Below are positions 15,641 through 23,482 of a stretch of 48,493 nt of DNA, in pieces; the stretch's first letter is position 1, and each line of letters begins with the position of its first letter. Source of the stretch: Thermoleophilaceae bacterium (GTDB lineage: Bacteria; Actinomycetota; Thermoleophilia; Solirubrobacterales; Thermoleophilaceae); NCBI GenBank assembly GCA_025928265.1, contig JAICJV010000012.1:1-48493 (forward strand). Direction: 5' to 3'. A program made the position numbers and the translations under genes. The notes beneath the pieces were generated by a model. The model worked only from the letters and a program-made list of their open reading frames with translations, made no database searches and was not told where the DNA came from.

Positions 15641-17308
15641 ATGGCTTTCTCCCTCCCAAAGCGGCTCGGCCTCGCAGACCGGGCAGCGAGCGCGCGCACC
15701 GACCGCGGCGTGATGGCGCGGACGCTGATGTACCCGTTCGCGATCGGTGGGACCGTGGCGCTGGTGGCGGCCGGCGGAGCCGCCCCGCACGAGCTGCTTC
15801 GCCTCGCCGCTTCGGCGGCGGTGTGCTGGGCGGCGGCGGCGCTGCTCCTCGCCGCCTACGACGCGCTCCCCGAGTGGGCCTTCACCTTCCTGTGCGCCGT
15901 CGGCACCGGGCTGCTGCTGTGGACCGCCTACTCCGACGGCACGGCCGGCCAGGCCGTCGCACCGCTCTTGGCCGTGCCCGCCGCGTACGGGATGTTCTTC
16001 CTGCGCAAGGCCGAGGCCGGGGCTGTCGCCGCGCTCGCCTCAGGCGGCTACGCGGCCGCCGCGCTGCTCGGCCCGGGCCTGCCCGTGGGCGTCGTGGTCG
16101 TGACCGCCGTCGGTATCGCCGCCGCCGCGGCGCTCGTGGGCATGCAGCGGGCGAATGCGAACCGGCTGATCTGGCGACTCTCGGACGCCGCCGTCACCGA
16201 TGCGCTCACCGGCCTGCTGAACCGCCGCGGGTTCCAGGAGCTGATCGAGACCGAGCTCGAGCGCGCGCGCCGCAGCGGTCAGCCGCTCAGCCTGATCATC
16301 GGCGACCTCGACCACTTCAAGGCGCTCAACGACCGCTTCGGCCATGGCGCCGGCGACCGCGCGCTGGAGCAGCTGGCGCTCATCCTCGACACCGCCAAGC
16401 GGCGCATCGACACCGCCGCTCGCATCGGCGGCGAGGAGTTCGCGGTGGTGCTGCCGGACTCCGACCACCACGCCGCCTACATCCTGGCCGAGCGCATGCG
16501 CCGCGAGGTGCGCGAGACATTCATGTACGAGCCGTACGAGCTCACGATCAGCCTCGGCGTCGCGACGTTCCCGGCCCATGGGACGAGCGTCGAAGCGCTG
16601 GTCGCGCAGGCCGACGAGGCGCTGTACGCCGCGAAGGCGCTCGGCCGCGACCGCACGATGGTCTACAGCGACGACCTCGAGGACAGCGTCCCCGCGGAGC
16701 TGTCCGTGTCGCGCCGCCACGCCGACCGCAACAGCTCCACCGTCATCGCGCTCGCCGACGTGGTCGCGTCGCGCGACCGCGGCACCAGCGCCCACTCGCA
16801 GGCGGTCGGTCGCTACTCCGCGGCGATCGCGCGCGCGCTCGGGCTCCCCGAGGCGGTGGTCGAGCGGGTGCGCTTCAGCGGCATCGTCCGTGACATCGGC
16901 AAGATCGCCATCCCCGACGCGATCCTCCGCAAGCCGGGCTGGCTCTCGGCCGAGGACTGGATCGCGATGCGCCGCCACCCCGAGATCGGCGCGTCGATCC
17001 TCGCGGGCGCCGAGATGGAGGACGTGAGCGAGTGGGTGCTCTCTCACCACGAGCGACCGGACGGCACGGGCTACCCGCAGGGCCTGAGCGGCACCGACAT
17101 CCCGCTCGAGGCGCGCATCCTGGCGGTCGCCGACGCCTACGAGGCGATGACGAGCGACCGCGTCTACCGGGCGGCCCTGTCGGCCGAGGACGCGCGCGCC
17201 GAGCTGGTCCGCTGCGCGGGCACGCAGTTCGACCAGCGGGTCGTGGAGGCCTTCATCCGGGTGCTCGACGAGCAGTCCGAGCCGGGCCGCCTGCGGCTGG
17301 TCACGTAG
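15641..17308 (+). CDS. Membrane GGDEF / HD-GYP hybrid protein (cyclic di-GMP turnover) with altered HD motif
   Basis: Predicted 555 residues from the ATG at 15641; an in-frame TTG at 15596 adds 15 unconvincing residues. Residues ~25-170 hold about six hydrophobic segments. The GGDEF domain has DALTGLLNRRGF, GDLDHFKALNDRFG and GGEEF at 263-267, with an RRID inhibitory site just before it, so it should make cyclic di-GMP and be feedback inhibited. The HD-GYP domain has HHERPDGTGYP and LAVADAYEAMTSDRVYR, but the metal-binding HD pair reads Arg417-Asp (IVRDIGK) where the family has His-Asp. Phosphodiesterase activity is therefore doubtful. It lies 65 bases after ppk and may be co-transcribed. Confidence 0.88.
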   Translation: MAFSLPKRLGLADRAASARTDRGVMARTLMYPFAIGGTVALVAAGGAAPHELLRLAASAAVCWAAAALLLAAYDALPEWAFTFLCAVGTGLLLWTAYSDGTAGQAVAPLLAVPAAYGMFFLRKAEAGAVAALASGGYAAAALLGPGLPVGVVVVTAVGIAAAAALVGMQRANANRLIWRLSDAAVTDALTGLLNRRGFQELIETELERARRSGQPLSLIIGDLDHFKALNDRFGHGAGDRALEQLALILDTAKRRIDTAARIGGEEFAVVLPDSDHHAAYILAERMRREVRETFMYEPYELTISLGVATFPAHGTSVEALVAQADEALYAAKALGRDRTMVYSDDLEDSVPAELSVSRRHADRNSSTVIALADVVASRDRGTSAHSQAVGRYSAAIARALGLPEAVVERVRFSGIVRDIGKIAIPDAILRKPGWLSAEDWIAMRRHPEIGASILAGAEMEDVSEWVLSHHERPDGTGYPQGLSGTDIPLEARILAVADAYEAMTSDRVYRAALSAEDARAELVRCAGTQFDQRVVEAFIRVLDEQSEPGRLRLVT

Positions 17309-17339
17309 CCCACCCCTCCGCTACCCTCACAGCGCGCCA

Positions 17340-17413
<74 letters not shown>

Positions 17414-17515
17414 CTTGTCGGAGGCTGCAAAGCGGCGCATTCCGGCGTCATCGGAAGGGGGCCGTACGGAGTACTTACCCCCTTCCTCTTCCTTGGACTG
17501 CTTGCTTTTCGCACC

Positions 17516-17546
17516 GAAAGCGCGAGCGATGGATCGCTCGCTTTCC
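17516..17546. terminator. Probable bidirectional hairpin terminator
   Basis: GCGAGCGA (17522-17529) and TCGCTCGC (17534-17541) form a perfect 8-bp stem with a TGGA loop. It is flanked by GAAAG on the left and CTTTC on the right, giving a short T run in either direction. It sits between tRNA-Asp and the convergent secreted-protein gene, exactly where both transcripts should end. The remaining bases of the 135-base spacer show no other signal. Confidence 0.65.
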
Positions 17547-17548
17547 TG

Positions 17549-17938
17549 CTAGCTCTTCCCGATCCGCGTGCAGGCCCAGTTCGCCGTCTTGCCGTGCTTG
17601 AACTTCACGGTGATGAACAGGCGGTTGCGCTTGCCGTCGATGCCGGTGGCCGTCGAGCCCGCCAGGCTGCCGCCGGTGAACTTGGTCACGCCGGTCTTGG
17701 CGTTGTAGTTGTAGCGCCCGACCTTGCCCTTGCCCTGGCGGTACTTGTGCTTCGCGAGGATCCGGACGAAGCCGCGGGCCTCCTGGGTGTAGCCGTCGGT
17801 CGTGAAAACGGACTCGGAGCAGCCGTACTTGCCCAGCATCGGGGTGCCGGCGGGCGGCTCGGGGTCGGCGGCGGATGCGGTGGCAGCTGTGATTCCGAAT
17901 GCGCAGGCGCAGGCGGCGAGCGCCATGGTGCGAGTCAT
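17549..17938 (-). CDS. Small secreted protein of unknown function
   Basis: Predicted 129 residues from the ATG at 17938, preceded by AGGAG ten bases upstream; starting there gives a clean signal peptide (MTRTMALAACACAFGITAA, cleavage near ATASA), whereas the longer frame to 17992 does not. The mature part of ~105 residues is basic, with two cysteines (YGCSES and ANWACTR) that could form a disulfide joining the ends, and alternating beta-like segments (GKVGRYNYNAKTGVTKF, RLFITVKFKHG). I recognise no family. It converges on the tRNA across a hairpin. Confidence 0.7.
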   Translation of the reverse strand: MTRTMALAACACAFGITAATASAADPEPPAGTPMLGKYGCSESVFTTDGYTQEARGFVRILAKHKYRQGKGKVGRYNYNAKTGVTKFTGGSLAGSTATGIDGKRNRLFITVKFKHGKTANWACTRIGKS

Positions 17939-18027
17939 CAGGTGAGTGCTCCTAGGACGTGTGGCGGGGTTGCGCGCGTGGCGCGTCGCCACTCACCCTA
18001 AGTGCATTCTGAGATACCGCAAGTTGG

Positions 18028-18855
18028 TCAGGCCGGAACCGCCTGCGGCGCGCCGGCGTGCTTCATCGCCCAGTCGAGCGCGTGGTCGGCGACATCCTCC
18101 CAGCCCGGCGCACCGGCGGTGAAGTGCGGCCGCCCGCTGAACTCCTTGTAGTCCACCGTCGCCTTGGACTTGCCGAATCGCTTGGCCGCCTCGCGGCTGA
18201 CCGACGCGGGAACCGTGTGGTCCTCGCTGTTGCCGATCACGAGCAGTGGCGGCCGGCCGTCGTCGTGGAAGTTCGCCTTCGTCGCTGCGTGCCGGCTGAA
18301 GTTCGCGAACGCCGCCTCGAACAGCGGGCGCCCCGGGCCGGGGATCTCGTAGCGCGAGTACGCGTCGTCGGAGTCGTTCTCGTTCATCGTGTTGGTAAAC
18401 GCGTAGTGGAACTGCTTGGGCGTGAGCTCCACCGTCTTGTTCCGGTTTGCCGGGTTGCCCAGGACCGCGAACGAAACGCGCAGCTCGGAGAGCGGCAGCC
18501 GCAACACGCCCTTCACTGGCGCCGGGGAGAGCGCGACACCACAGGCGCCCAGGCCGCGGTCGAGCAGGAGCTCGGTGACGAGACCCCCGAACGAGTAGCC
18601 GATGATGATCGGCGGCGCCGCGAGCCCGCGGACGATCGCGTCGTAGTGGTCGACGATCTCCGCGACGCCCAGCCCGTTGAGCGCTGACGGGTCGCGCCGT
18701 ATGTCCTCCACCTCGCCGTTCATGCGCGGCCAAGCCGGAGCGAGGACTTCGTGCCCCCTCGACTCGAAGCGTTGCTTCCAGCCCTCCCAGCTGCGGGGCG
18801 TCAGCCAGAGACCGTGGATCAGCACGATCGGCGGGGGCGTGGGCAGAGCGTTCAT
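18028..18855 (-). CDS. Alpha/beta hydrolase
   Basis: Predicted 275 residues; the ATG at 18855 has AGGAG five bases upstream and directly precedes the conserved opening PPIVLIHGLWLTPRSW, so the longer frame to 18990 is rejected. The oxyanion-side motif HGLW is at 14-17 and the nucleophile elbow GYSFGG has Ser88. Later ALSPAPVKGVLRLP and LLVIGNSEDHTVP carry the likely acid region, and the catalytic His is probably in SGRPHFTAG. No signal peptide is present, so it is cytoplasmic. The substrate is unknown; esterase or lactonase activity is possible. Confidence 0.85.
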   Translation of the reverse strand: MNALPTPPPIVLIHGLWLTPRSWEGWKQRFESRGHEVLAPAWPRMNGEVEDIRRDPSALNGLGVAEIVDHYDAIVRGLAAPPIIIGYSFGGLVTELLLDRGLGACGVALSPAPVKGVLRLPLSELRVSFAVLGNPANRNKTVELTPKQFHYAFTNTMNENDSDDAYSRYEIPGPGRPLFEAAFANFSRHAATKANFHDDGRPPLLVIGNSEDHTVPASVSREAAKRFGKSKATVDYKEFSGRPHFTAGAPGWEDVADHALDWAMKHAGAPQAVPA

Positions 18856-18940
18856 CGGTGCTCCTGTGTGGTGGGCCGCTGCGAGCAAGAGCGACGCTAC
18901 AGAAGCCGCGCCCCGACATTTGTGTACTGGCGCGTCCGCC

Positions 18941-19435
18941 TCAGTAGCGGCGGCCGACCGGCGACACGCGCGCGCCATGCGTGCACACATGCGCGCTGAG
19001 GCGGACGGTGAGCGACCGCGTTGCTCCGGGTGGGATCACGCGGACGGCCGTGACGCGGTGCGAGCACACGTGCCCGCTAGGGGTGAAGTCGGGATGGCGG
19101 ATGTCGAAGCGGGCGGGCCGTGTGTGCGTGAACACGCGCGCGCGCAGCGGGTGGAGCTCGTCGTGGTAGCGCCCGACCGCGATCCCGAGCCTGTGCCGCC
19201 TCGGACCGAGCAACTCGATTCCGGGATAGCCGCGCAGCGAGCAGCGCACGCCCGCGTGCGGCACGAGCCGGAACAGCTCGTGGCCGGTGCCCGCCGCGCC
19301 GTCGAACCCCCTGTAGACGAGGTGGAGCTGCGACGTCCGGCAGCGCGCCGCGGACGTCGAACCGCCCGCGGCCGGCACGGCGGCGAGCGCGGCCAGCGCC
19401 ACGATCGCCCCGGCGATCGCTCTCACGGGTGCCAC
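18941..19435 (-). CDS. Secreted DUF4232-like protein
   Basis: Predicted 164 residues from the GTG at 19435, four bases after a strong GGGAGGA site; a second GTG three codons on is the alternative. A signal peptide (VRAIAGAIVALAALAAVPAAGG) is followed by a Cys-containing beta domain. The CRTSQLHLVYRG opening and GVRCSLRGYPGIELLG resemble DUF4232, found in many actinobacterial exported proteins and lipoproteins. No lipobox is present, so secretion rather than lipidation is expected. Function is unknown. It is divergent from the dehydrogenase at 19525 across 89 bases. Confidence 0.7.
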   Translation of the reverse strand: MAPVRAIAGAIVALAALAAVPAAGGSTSAARCRTSQLHLVYRGFDGAAGTGHELFRLVPHAGVRCSLRGYPGIELLGPRRHRLGIAVGRYHDELHPLRARVFTHTRPARFDIRHPDFTPSGHVCSHRVTAVRVIPPGATRSLTVRLSAHVCTHGARVSPVGRRY

Positions 19436-19524
19436 GGGTCCTCCCTGGGTCGGTTGCGCTACGCCGACGTTACTCCCCGCGCAGGAGGCCTGCCGAAGCT
19501 TCAACACGGTTACGATCCCGCGCG

Positions 19525-20328
19525 ATGTCGGTGAACTTGAACGGCGCCCGCGTCCTGCTCACCGGCGCGACGGGCGGCATAGGCAACGCCATCGCGCGCG
19601 GCCTCCACGAGCGCGGTGCGCACGTGCTGGCCACCGGCCGGCGGCAGGACGCCCTCGACGAGCTGGCGCGCGAGCTGGGCGACCGGCTCGAACCCGTCGT
19701 CGCGGACCTGGCCGATCGCGACGCGGTGGTATCGCTCGCCGATCGCGCCCGTCAAGTGGACGTGCTCGTGGCCAACGCCGCGCTTCCCGGCAGCGGCGCG
19801 CTCGACAGCTACACGCCCGAGGAGATCGACCGGGCGCTCGACGTGAACCTGCGCGCGCCGATCCAGTTGACGCACGCGCTCGTCCCGTCGATGGTCGAGC
19901 GCGGCTCGGGGCACGTCGTCCTGATCTCGTCGCTGTCCGGAAAGGTGCCGGCGGCGTTCAGCTCGATCTACAGCGCCACGAAGTTCGGGCTACGCGGCTT
20001 CGGCCTGAGCCTGAACGACGAACTGCACGAGACGCCGGTCGGTGTCTCGATCGTCGCGCCCGGCTTCATTCGCGATGCGGGCATGTTCGCCGAAGCAGGC
20101 GTGACCCTGCCGAAGGGCACCGGCACGCGCACGCCGGATGACGTGAGCGCCGCCGTTGTCCGCGCGATCGAGAAGGGTCGCCAGGAGATCGACGTGGCGC
20201 CGCTCTCGTTCCGCCTGGGGGCGCGCGCCTCGGGCGTGGCGCCGTCGCTCGTCACCGGCCTGCAGCGGCGCCTCGGGAGCCACCGGGTCGGCTCCGAGAT
20301 GGGCGAGGGTCAGCGCAGCAAGCGCTAG
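19525..20328 (+). CDS. Short-chain dehydrogenase/reductase
   Basis: Predicted 267 residues from the ATG at 19525. The Rossmann glycine motif is TGATGGIG near the N-terminus, ANAALPGSG corresponds to the NNAG motif, and the catalytic set is SSLSG with YSATKFG (Ser, Tyr, Lys). TGRR after the second strand suggests NADP preference. The C-terminal ~25 residues (GLQRRLGSHRVGSEMG) match the tail of cytosolic actinobacterial SDRs. The substrate cannot be deduced. The stop lies within a small inverted repeat shared with the convergent hydrolase gene. Confidence 0.85.
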   Translation: MSVNLNGARVLLTGATGGIGNAIARGLHERGAHVLATGRRQDALDELARELGDRLEPVVADLADRDAVVSLADRARQVDVLVANAALPGSGALDSYTPEEIDRALDVNLRAPIQLTHALVPSMVERGSGHVVLISSLSGKVPAAFSSIYSATKFGLRGFGLSLNDELHETPVGVSIVAPGFIRDAGMFAEAGVTLPKGTGTRTPDDVSAAVVRAIEKGRQEIDVAPLSFRLGARASGVAPSLVTGLQRRLGSHRVGSEMGEGQRSKR

Positions 20329-20337
20329 TCGCTAGCG
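20323..20337. repeat. Short perfect inverted repeat spanning two convergent stop codons
   Basis: CGCTAG-TCG-CTAGCG holds the TAG of the plus-strand dehydrogenase in its left arm and the TAG of the minus-strand hydrolase in its right arm. It could act as a weak two-way terminator but has no T tract, so this is uncertain. Confidence 0.3.
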
Positions 20338-22593
20338 GTTCGTGTACGGCACGTAGTCGCGGCACGGCTCGCCGCGCAGGCCCGGGCACGGCGGCAGGCC
20401 GGTGGGCACGTCGATGCCGGGCACGACCGGCAGCGTGAGCCGTGACGGGCGCTTCTTCGAGTGCGAGATGGCGACGGTCGCCGTCCCCTTCTTCGGCTGC
20501 GTCTGGCTGAACGCCCAGATCGGCTGATCGCCGTTCGGCGCGGTGATCGTCACGCGGATGCGCGAGCCCGCTCGGTACACGTGCCCCTGGTAGTAGAGCG
20601 GGATCGTGAGCTTCACGAAGCGGTTGCGCGGCATCGGGCGGACGTCCTTCTTCCGCAGGCTCAGGACGGGCTCGAGCGGCTTCGACTTCTTGGCGTCGAG
20701 CTTGCGCTCGTTCGCGCGCAACCAGCCGCCCTGCACGAACGTCTCCTTGCCGTCGGGCCGGACCTCGCTGATCGTCACCTGGAGGTCCACGTTCGGCTTC
20801 GACGACCGGACCCATGCGTCGACGCGGCCGGCGCCCACGACCGTGGTGTTCTGGCTGAGCGGTGCGGTTACGTACGAGGCGGCGCTGCCCGGTGGCGGCG
20901 GCGCCCACTTGTAGGGCGGCGTCGCCGTCCAGAGGCCGTTCTCACCGCCCGCCGTGTCGCCGGTGAAGTTGGTGGGGGGGCGCGCCTTCGGGTTCCAGGT
21001 GAACGAGTCGGTCCCACCCGAGGCCGGTGCGGAATCGGTGAGCGCACCGCCGCTGCCGAGGTACCAGGACCGCGCCGTCGTGCCGGGGAGCGGGAAGCTC
21101 GGGAACGACTGCTCGAACGCGGGCTTCGGCTGCCCGGGCGACGACCCCCCCGCCCCGTTGTCGAACAGGATGCGGACCGGCGGCAGCGCCTCGAAAGCGT
21201 TGAGTGCGCCCTGGTAGGTGGGCTGCGCCTGGATCGGGTCGAACGGCATCGTGACGCCGGGGACACCCAGCGCTTCCTGGTACAGCGCAGGGCCGCCGGC
21301 CTGTAACACCGCGGCCTCCCTTATCGGCGCCTCCTGCGCCACGTACAACGACATGAAGTCGACCCAGCGATTGGCCGTCTCCGGATCGAGCGAGTCGGCG
21401 TGCACTCCGTTCGTGAAGGTGAACCACTTCTTCTGCGTGCCCGTCATGTGCTCGGCGAGCGTCGGGCAGTGGCCGCCGGTCTGCTCGTCTGTCCACTGGC
21501 ACGCCATGAAGGTGGGCACGTTGATCTTGTGCACGAAGGTGAGCGGCGACAGCGGGTCCGCGACCTTCTTGACGTAGTGGTTGTTGTTGCGGATCTTCTT
21601 GAGCAGGTTCACCGCCTCGCCGTGGAGGAACTGGTTGGTCTTGCAGGTGTCGTCGCCCTCCTGGATGCGCTTGTACGCCCACGGCTGGCCCGTCTTCGGC
21701 CCGGCGGGCTTGGCGTCGTGGATCCGCTCCTTGGCCCAGGCGAGAGCGAAGCCGGTGTTGAGGATGCCGCCCGGATAGAGCGTGGTCTGGGTCTGGTCGA
21801 TGACCGACAGCGGTGCGATCGCGGCGAGACTAGGCGGCCGCGTCTGTGCGGTGAAGAGCTGGCTGATGCCGCCGTAGGAGATGCCCATCATCCCGACCTT
21901 GTGGTGCAGTACCCAGGGCTGGCGCGCGACGGTTTCGATCACGTCGTAGCCGTCGAGGCTCTGGAGCGGCTCGAAGAAGTCGAACGCGCCGCCCGAGCAG
22001 CCGGTGCCGCGCATGTTCACGTCGACCACGGCGTAGCCCAGCAGGTTCGCGACGACCGCAATGCCGCTCTGCGGGCCGGCGGGATCCGCGTAGCCGTACC
22101 CGGAGTACTCGATCAGCGTCGGGTAGGGCCCGTTGCTGGCTCCGGGGACGAACGGGAGCTGAGGGCCGCCGACCTGGCCCGGCGCGTCCTGCGGGAGCCG
22201 CACGCTGATGGCGAGCTTGGTGCCGTCGCGCGTCGTGAGGTAGCCGTAGCCGTGGGACGGGATCACCTGGTTGTAGATGTCCGTGCTCGGCGGCGCCGAC
22301 CGGTTGGAGATCACGGTGAGCCGCGCGGACTTCACGCGGTGGCCGAGCCGGACGCGGTAGCCCGAGCCGGGCTTGACGTTGCGGAACAGGACGCCGCCCT
22401 GCGAGTCCGCCTTCTTTGAAGCGACCTTGCGGCCCTTGGCGTTTACGAGCGTCGCCTTCTGATGGGTGTTGAGACCAGTGGCGTAAACCTGCCGCGCGCT
22501 CCCGTGCGCGTGCATCGCGGCCTGCGCGACACCCGTCATCAGCACGAACATGAGCGCGCTCATCAGAGCGCACAGTCGACCCCTCGAGCCCAT
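20332..22593 (-). CDS. Secreted CocE/NonD-type hydrolase (X-Pro dipeptidyl-peptidase family)
   Basis: Predicted 753 residues from the ATG at 22593, which begins a signal peptide (LCALMSALMFVLMTGVAQA); the frame continues upstream to 23121 only as antiparallel noise over the neighbouring gene. After a beta-rich N-terminal region, the alpha/beta-hydrolase core has YSGYGYADPAG, DVNMRGTGCSGG and the nucleophile GISYGG with Ser239; WTDEQTGGHCP and NGVHADSLDPET are likely to carry the acid and histidine. The C-terminal jelly-roll domain (VGAGRVDAWVRSSKPNVDLQ, GSRIRVTITAP) is typical of CocE/X-Pro peptidases, which hydrolyse ester or prolyl-amide bonds outside the cell. Confidence 0.87.
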   Translation of the reverse strand: MGSRGRLCALMSALMFVLMTGVAQAAMHAHGSARQVYATGLNTHQKATLVNAKGRKVASKKADSQGGVLFRNVKPGSGYRVRLGHRVKSARLTVISNRSAPPSTDIYNQVIPSHGYGYLTTRDGTKLAISVRLPQDAPGQVGGPQLPFVPGASNGPYPTLIEYSGYGYADPAGPQSGIAVVANLLGYAVVDVNMRGTGCSGGAFDFFEPLQSLDGYDVIETVARQPWVLHHKVGMMGISYGGISQLFTAQTRPPSLAAIAPLSVIDQTQTTLYPGGILNTGFALAWAKERIHDAKPAGPKTGQPWAYKRIQEGDDTCKTNQFLHGEAVNLLKKIRNNNHYVKKVADPLSPLTFVHKINVPTFMACQWTDEQTGGHCPTLAEHMTGTQKKWFTFTNGVHADSLDPETANRWVDFMSLYVAQEAPIREAAVLQAGGPALYQEALGVPGVTMPFDPIQAQPTYQGALNAFEALPPVRILFDNGAGGSSPGQPKPAFEQSFPSFPLPGTTARSWYLGSGGALTDSAPASGGTDSFTWNPKARPPTNFTGDTAGGENGLWTATPPYKWAPPPPGSAASYVTAPLSQNTTVVGAGRVDAWVRSSKPNVDLQVTISEVRPDGKETFVQGGWLRANERKLDAKKSKPLEPVLSLRKKDVRPMPRNRFVKLTIPLYYQGHVYRAGSRIRVTITAPNGDQPIWAFSQTQPKKGTATVAISHSKKRPSRLTLPVVPGIDVPTGLPPCPGLRGEPCRDYVPYTNR

Positions 22594-22619
22594 CGCCCGG
22601 GAGTCTGCCACCCGTCGAA

Positions 22620-23417
22620 TCAGCCTGCGCCGGTTATGTGCGCCTGGAGCTTGCGCATGCCGGCGAGCCACCGCTCGTAGTCGCCGGTCTTGTTCTGCAT
22701 GAACTTGAGGACCTCGGGATGCGGAAGGATCAGGAAGCGCTCCTCGCGCATGGCGTCGACCACGTCGCCGGCAACATCGTCCGGCTCCAGCAGGTTCCCC
22801 GACGCCTGCACCACGCGCGCGCCCACGCCCTCGCCGCCCTCCATGCCGAGCCCTCCCATCAGCAGCGGGGTTCGCACGCCCATCGGGCAGAGGCAGCTCA
22901 CGCGCACGCCGCGATCGCCGTAGGTGATGGAGAGCCACTCGGCGAACGCGACCGCCGCGTGCTTGGTCACCGAGTACGGCGCGTCGCCGATCTGCGACAG
23001 CACCCCGGCGGCCGACGCGGTCGCCACGAAGTAGCCCTCGCCCCGCTCGACCCACTGCGGCACCAGCAGCCGCGCCGCGATGACGTGCGCGCGCACGTTC
23101 ACGGCGAGGATCTGGTCCCACACCTCGTCCGGCGCGTCGAGTCCCTGGCCGGTGCCGATTCCCGCGTTCGCACAGAAGACGTCGACCGGGCCGAAGCGCC
23201 CCAGCACCTCGCTCAGCTGGGTCTCGTCGGCCACGTCACACGCGACGCCCGCCGCGGCATCGCGGCCGATCTCCTCAGCCACGGCCTCCGCGCCCTCGGC
23301 GTTCAGGTCGACCACCACCACACGTCGAGCGCCTTCGGCGGCGAAGCGCAGCGCCATCGCCTTTCCGATCCCCGACGCGCCGCCGGTGACGACGGCAACG
23401 CGATCACGCAGCTCCAC
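22620..23417 (-). CDS. Short-chain dehydrogenase/reductase
   Basis: Predicted 265 residues from the GTG at 23417, immediately before the conserved opening ELRDRVAVVTGGASGIG; the frame is open upstream over the dehydrogenase E1 gene, but that part is not real. Motifs are TGGASGIG (cofactor loop), CDVADE, ANAGIGTG and YSVTKHA with the preceding Ser in ATASAAG. VVDLNAEG after the second strand suggests NAD as cofactor. The tail (ILPHPEVLKFMQNKTGDYERWLAG) is shared with many actinobacterial SDRs linked to lipid or steroid metabolism; the true substrate is unknown. Confidence 0.85.
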   Translation of the reverse strand: MELRDRVAVVTGGASGIGKAMALRFAAEGARRVVVVDLNAEGAEAVAEEIGRDAAAGVACDVADETQLSEVLGRFGPVDVFCANAGIGTGQGLDAPDEVWDQILAVNVRAHVIAARLLVPQWVERGEGYFVATASAAGVLSQIGDAPYSVTKHAAVAFAEWLSITYGDRGVRVSCLCPMGVRTPLLMGGLGMEGGEGVGARVVQASGNLLEPDDVAGDVVDAMREERFLILPHPEVLKFMQNKTGDYERWLAGMRKLQAHITGAG

Positions 23418-23482
23418 TAGTCGCCAGGCCGTGGGTCGGCGCCCGGGCAGGCTGGCCGCGTTACCGGCATGGCGACCATCCT

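Noticed and set aside
22594-23121. Upstream extension of the CocE-type hydrolase frame
   Set aside because: The extension gives an Arg/Ala/Gly-rich product antisense or out of frame to the dehydrogenase at 22620-23417, and the signal peptide at 22593 marks the real start.
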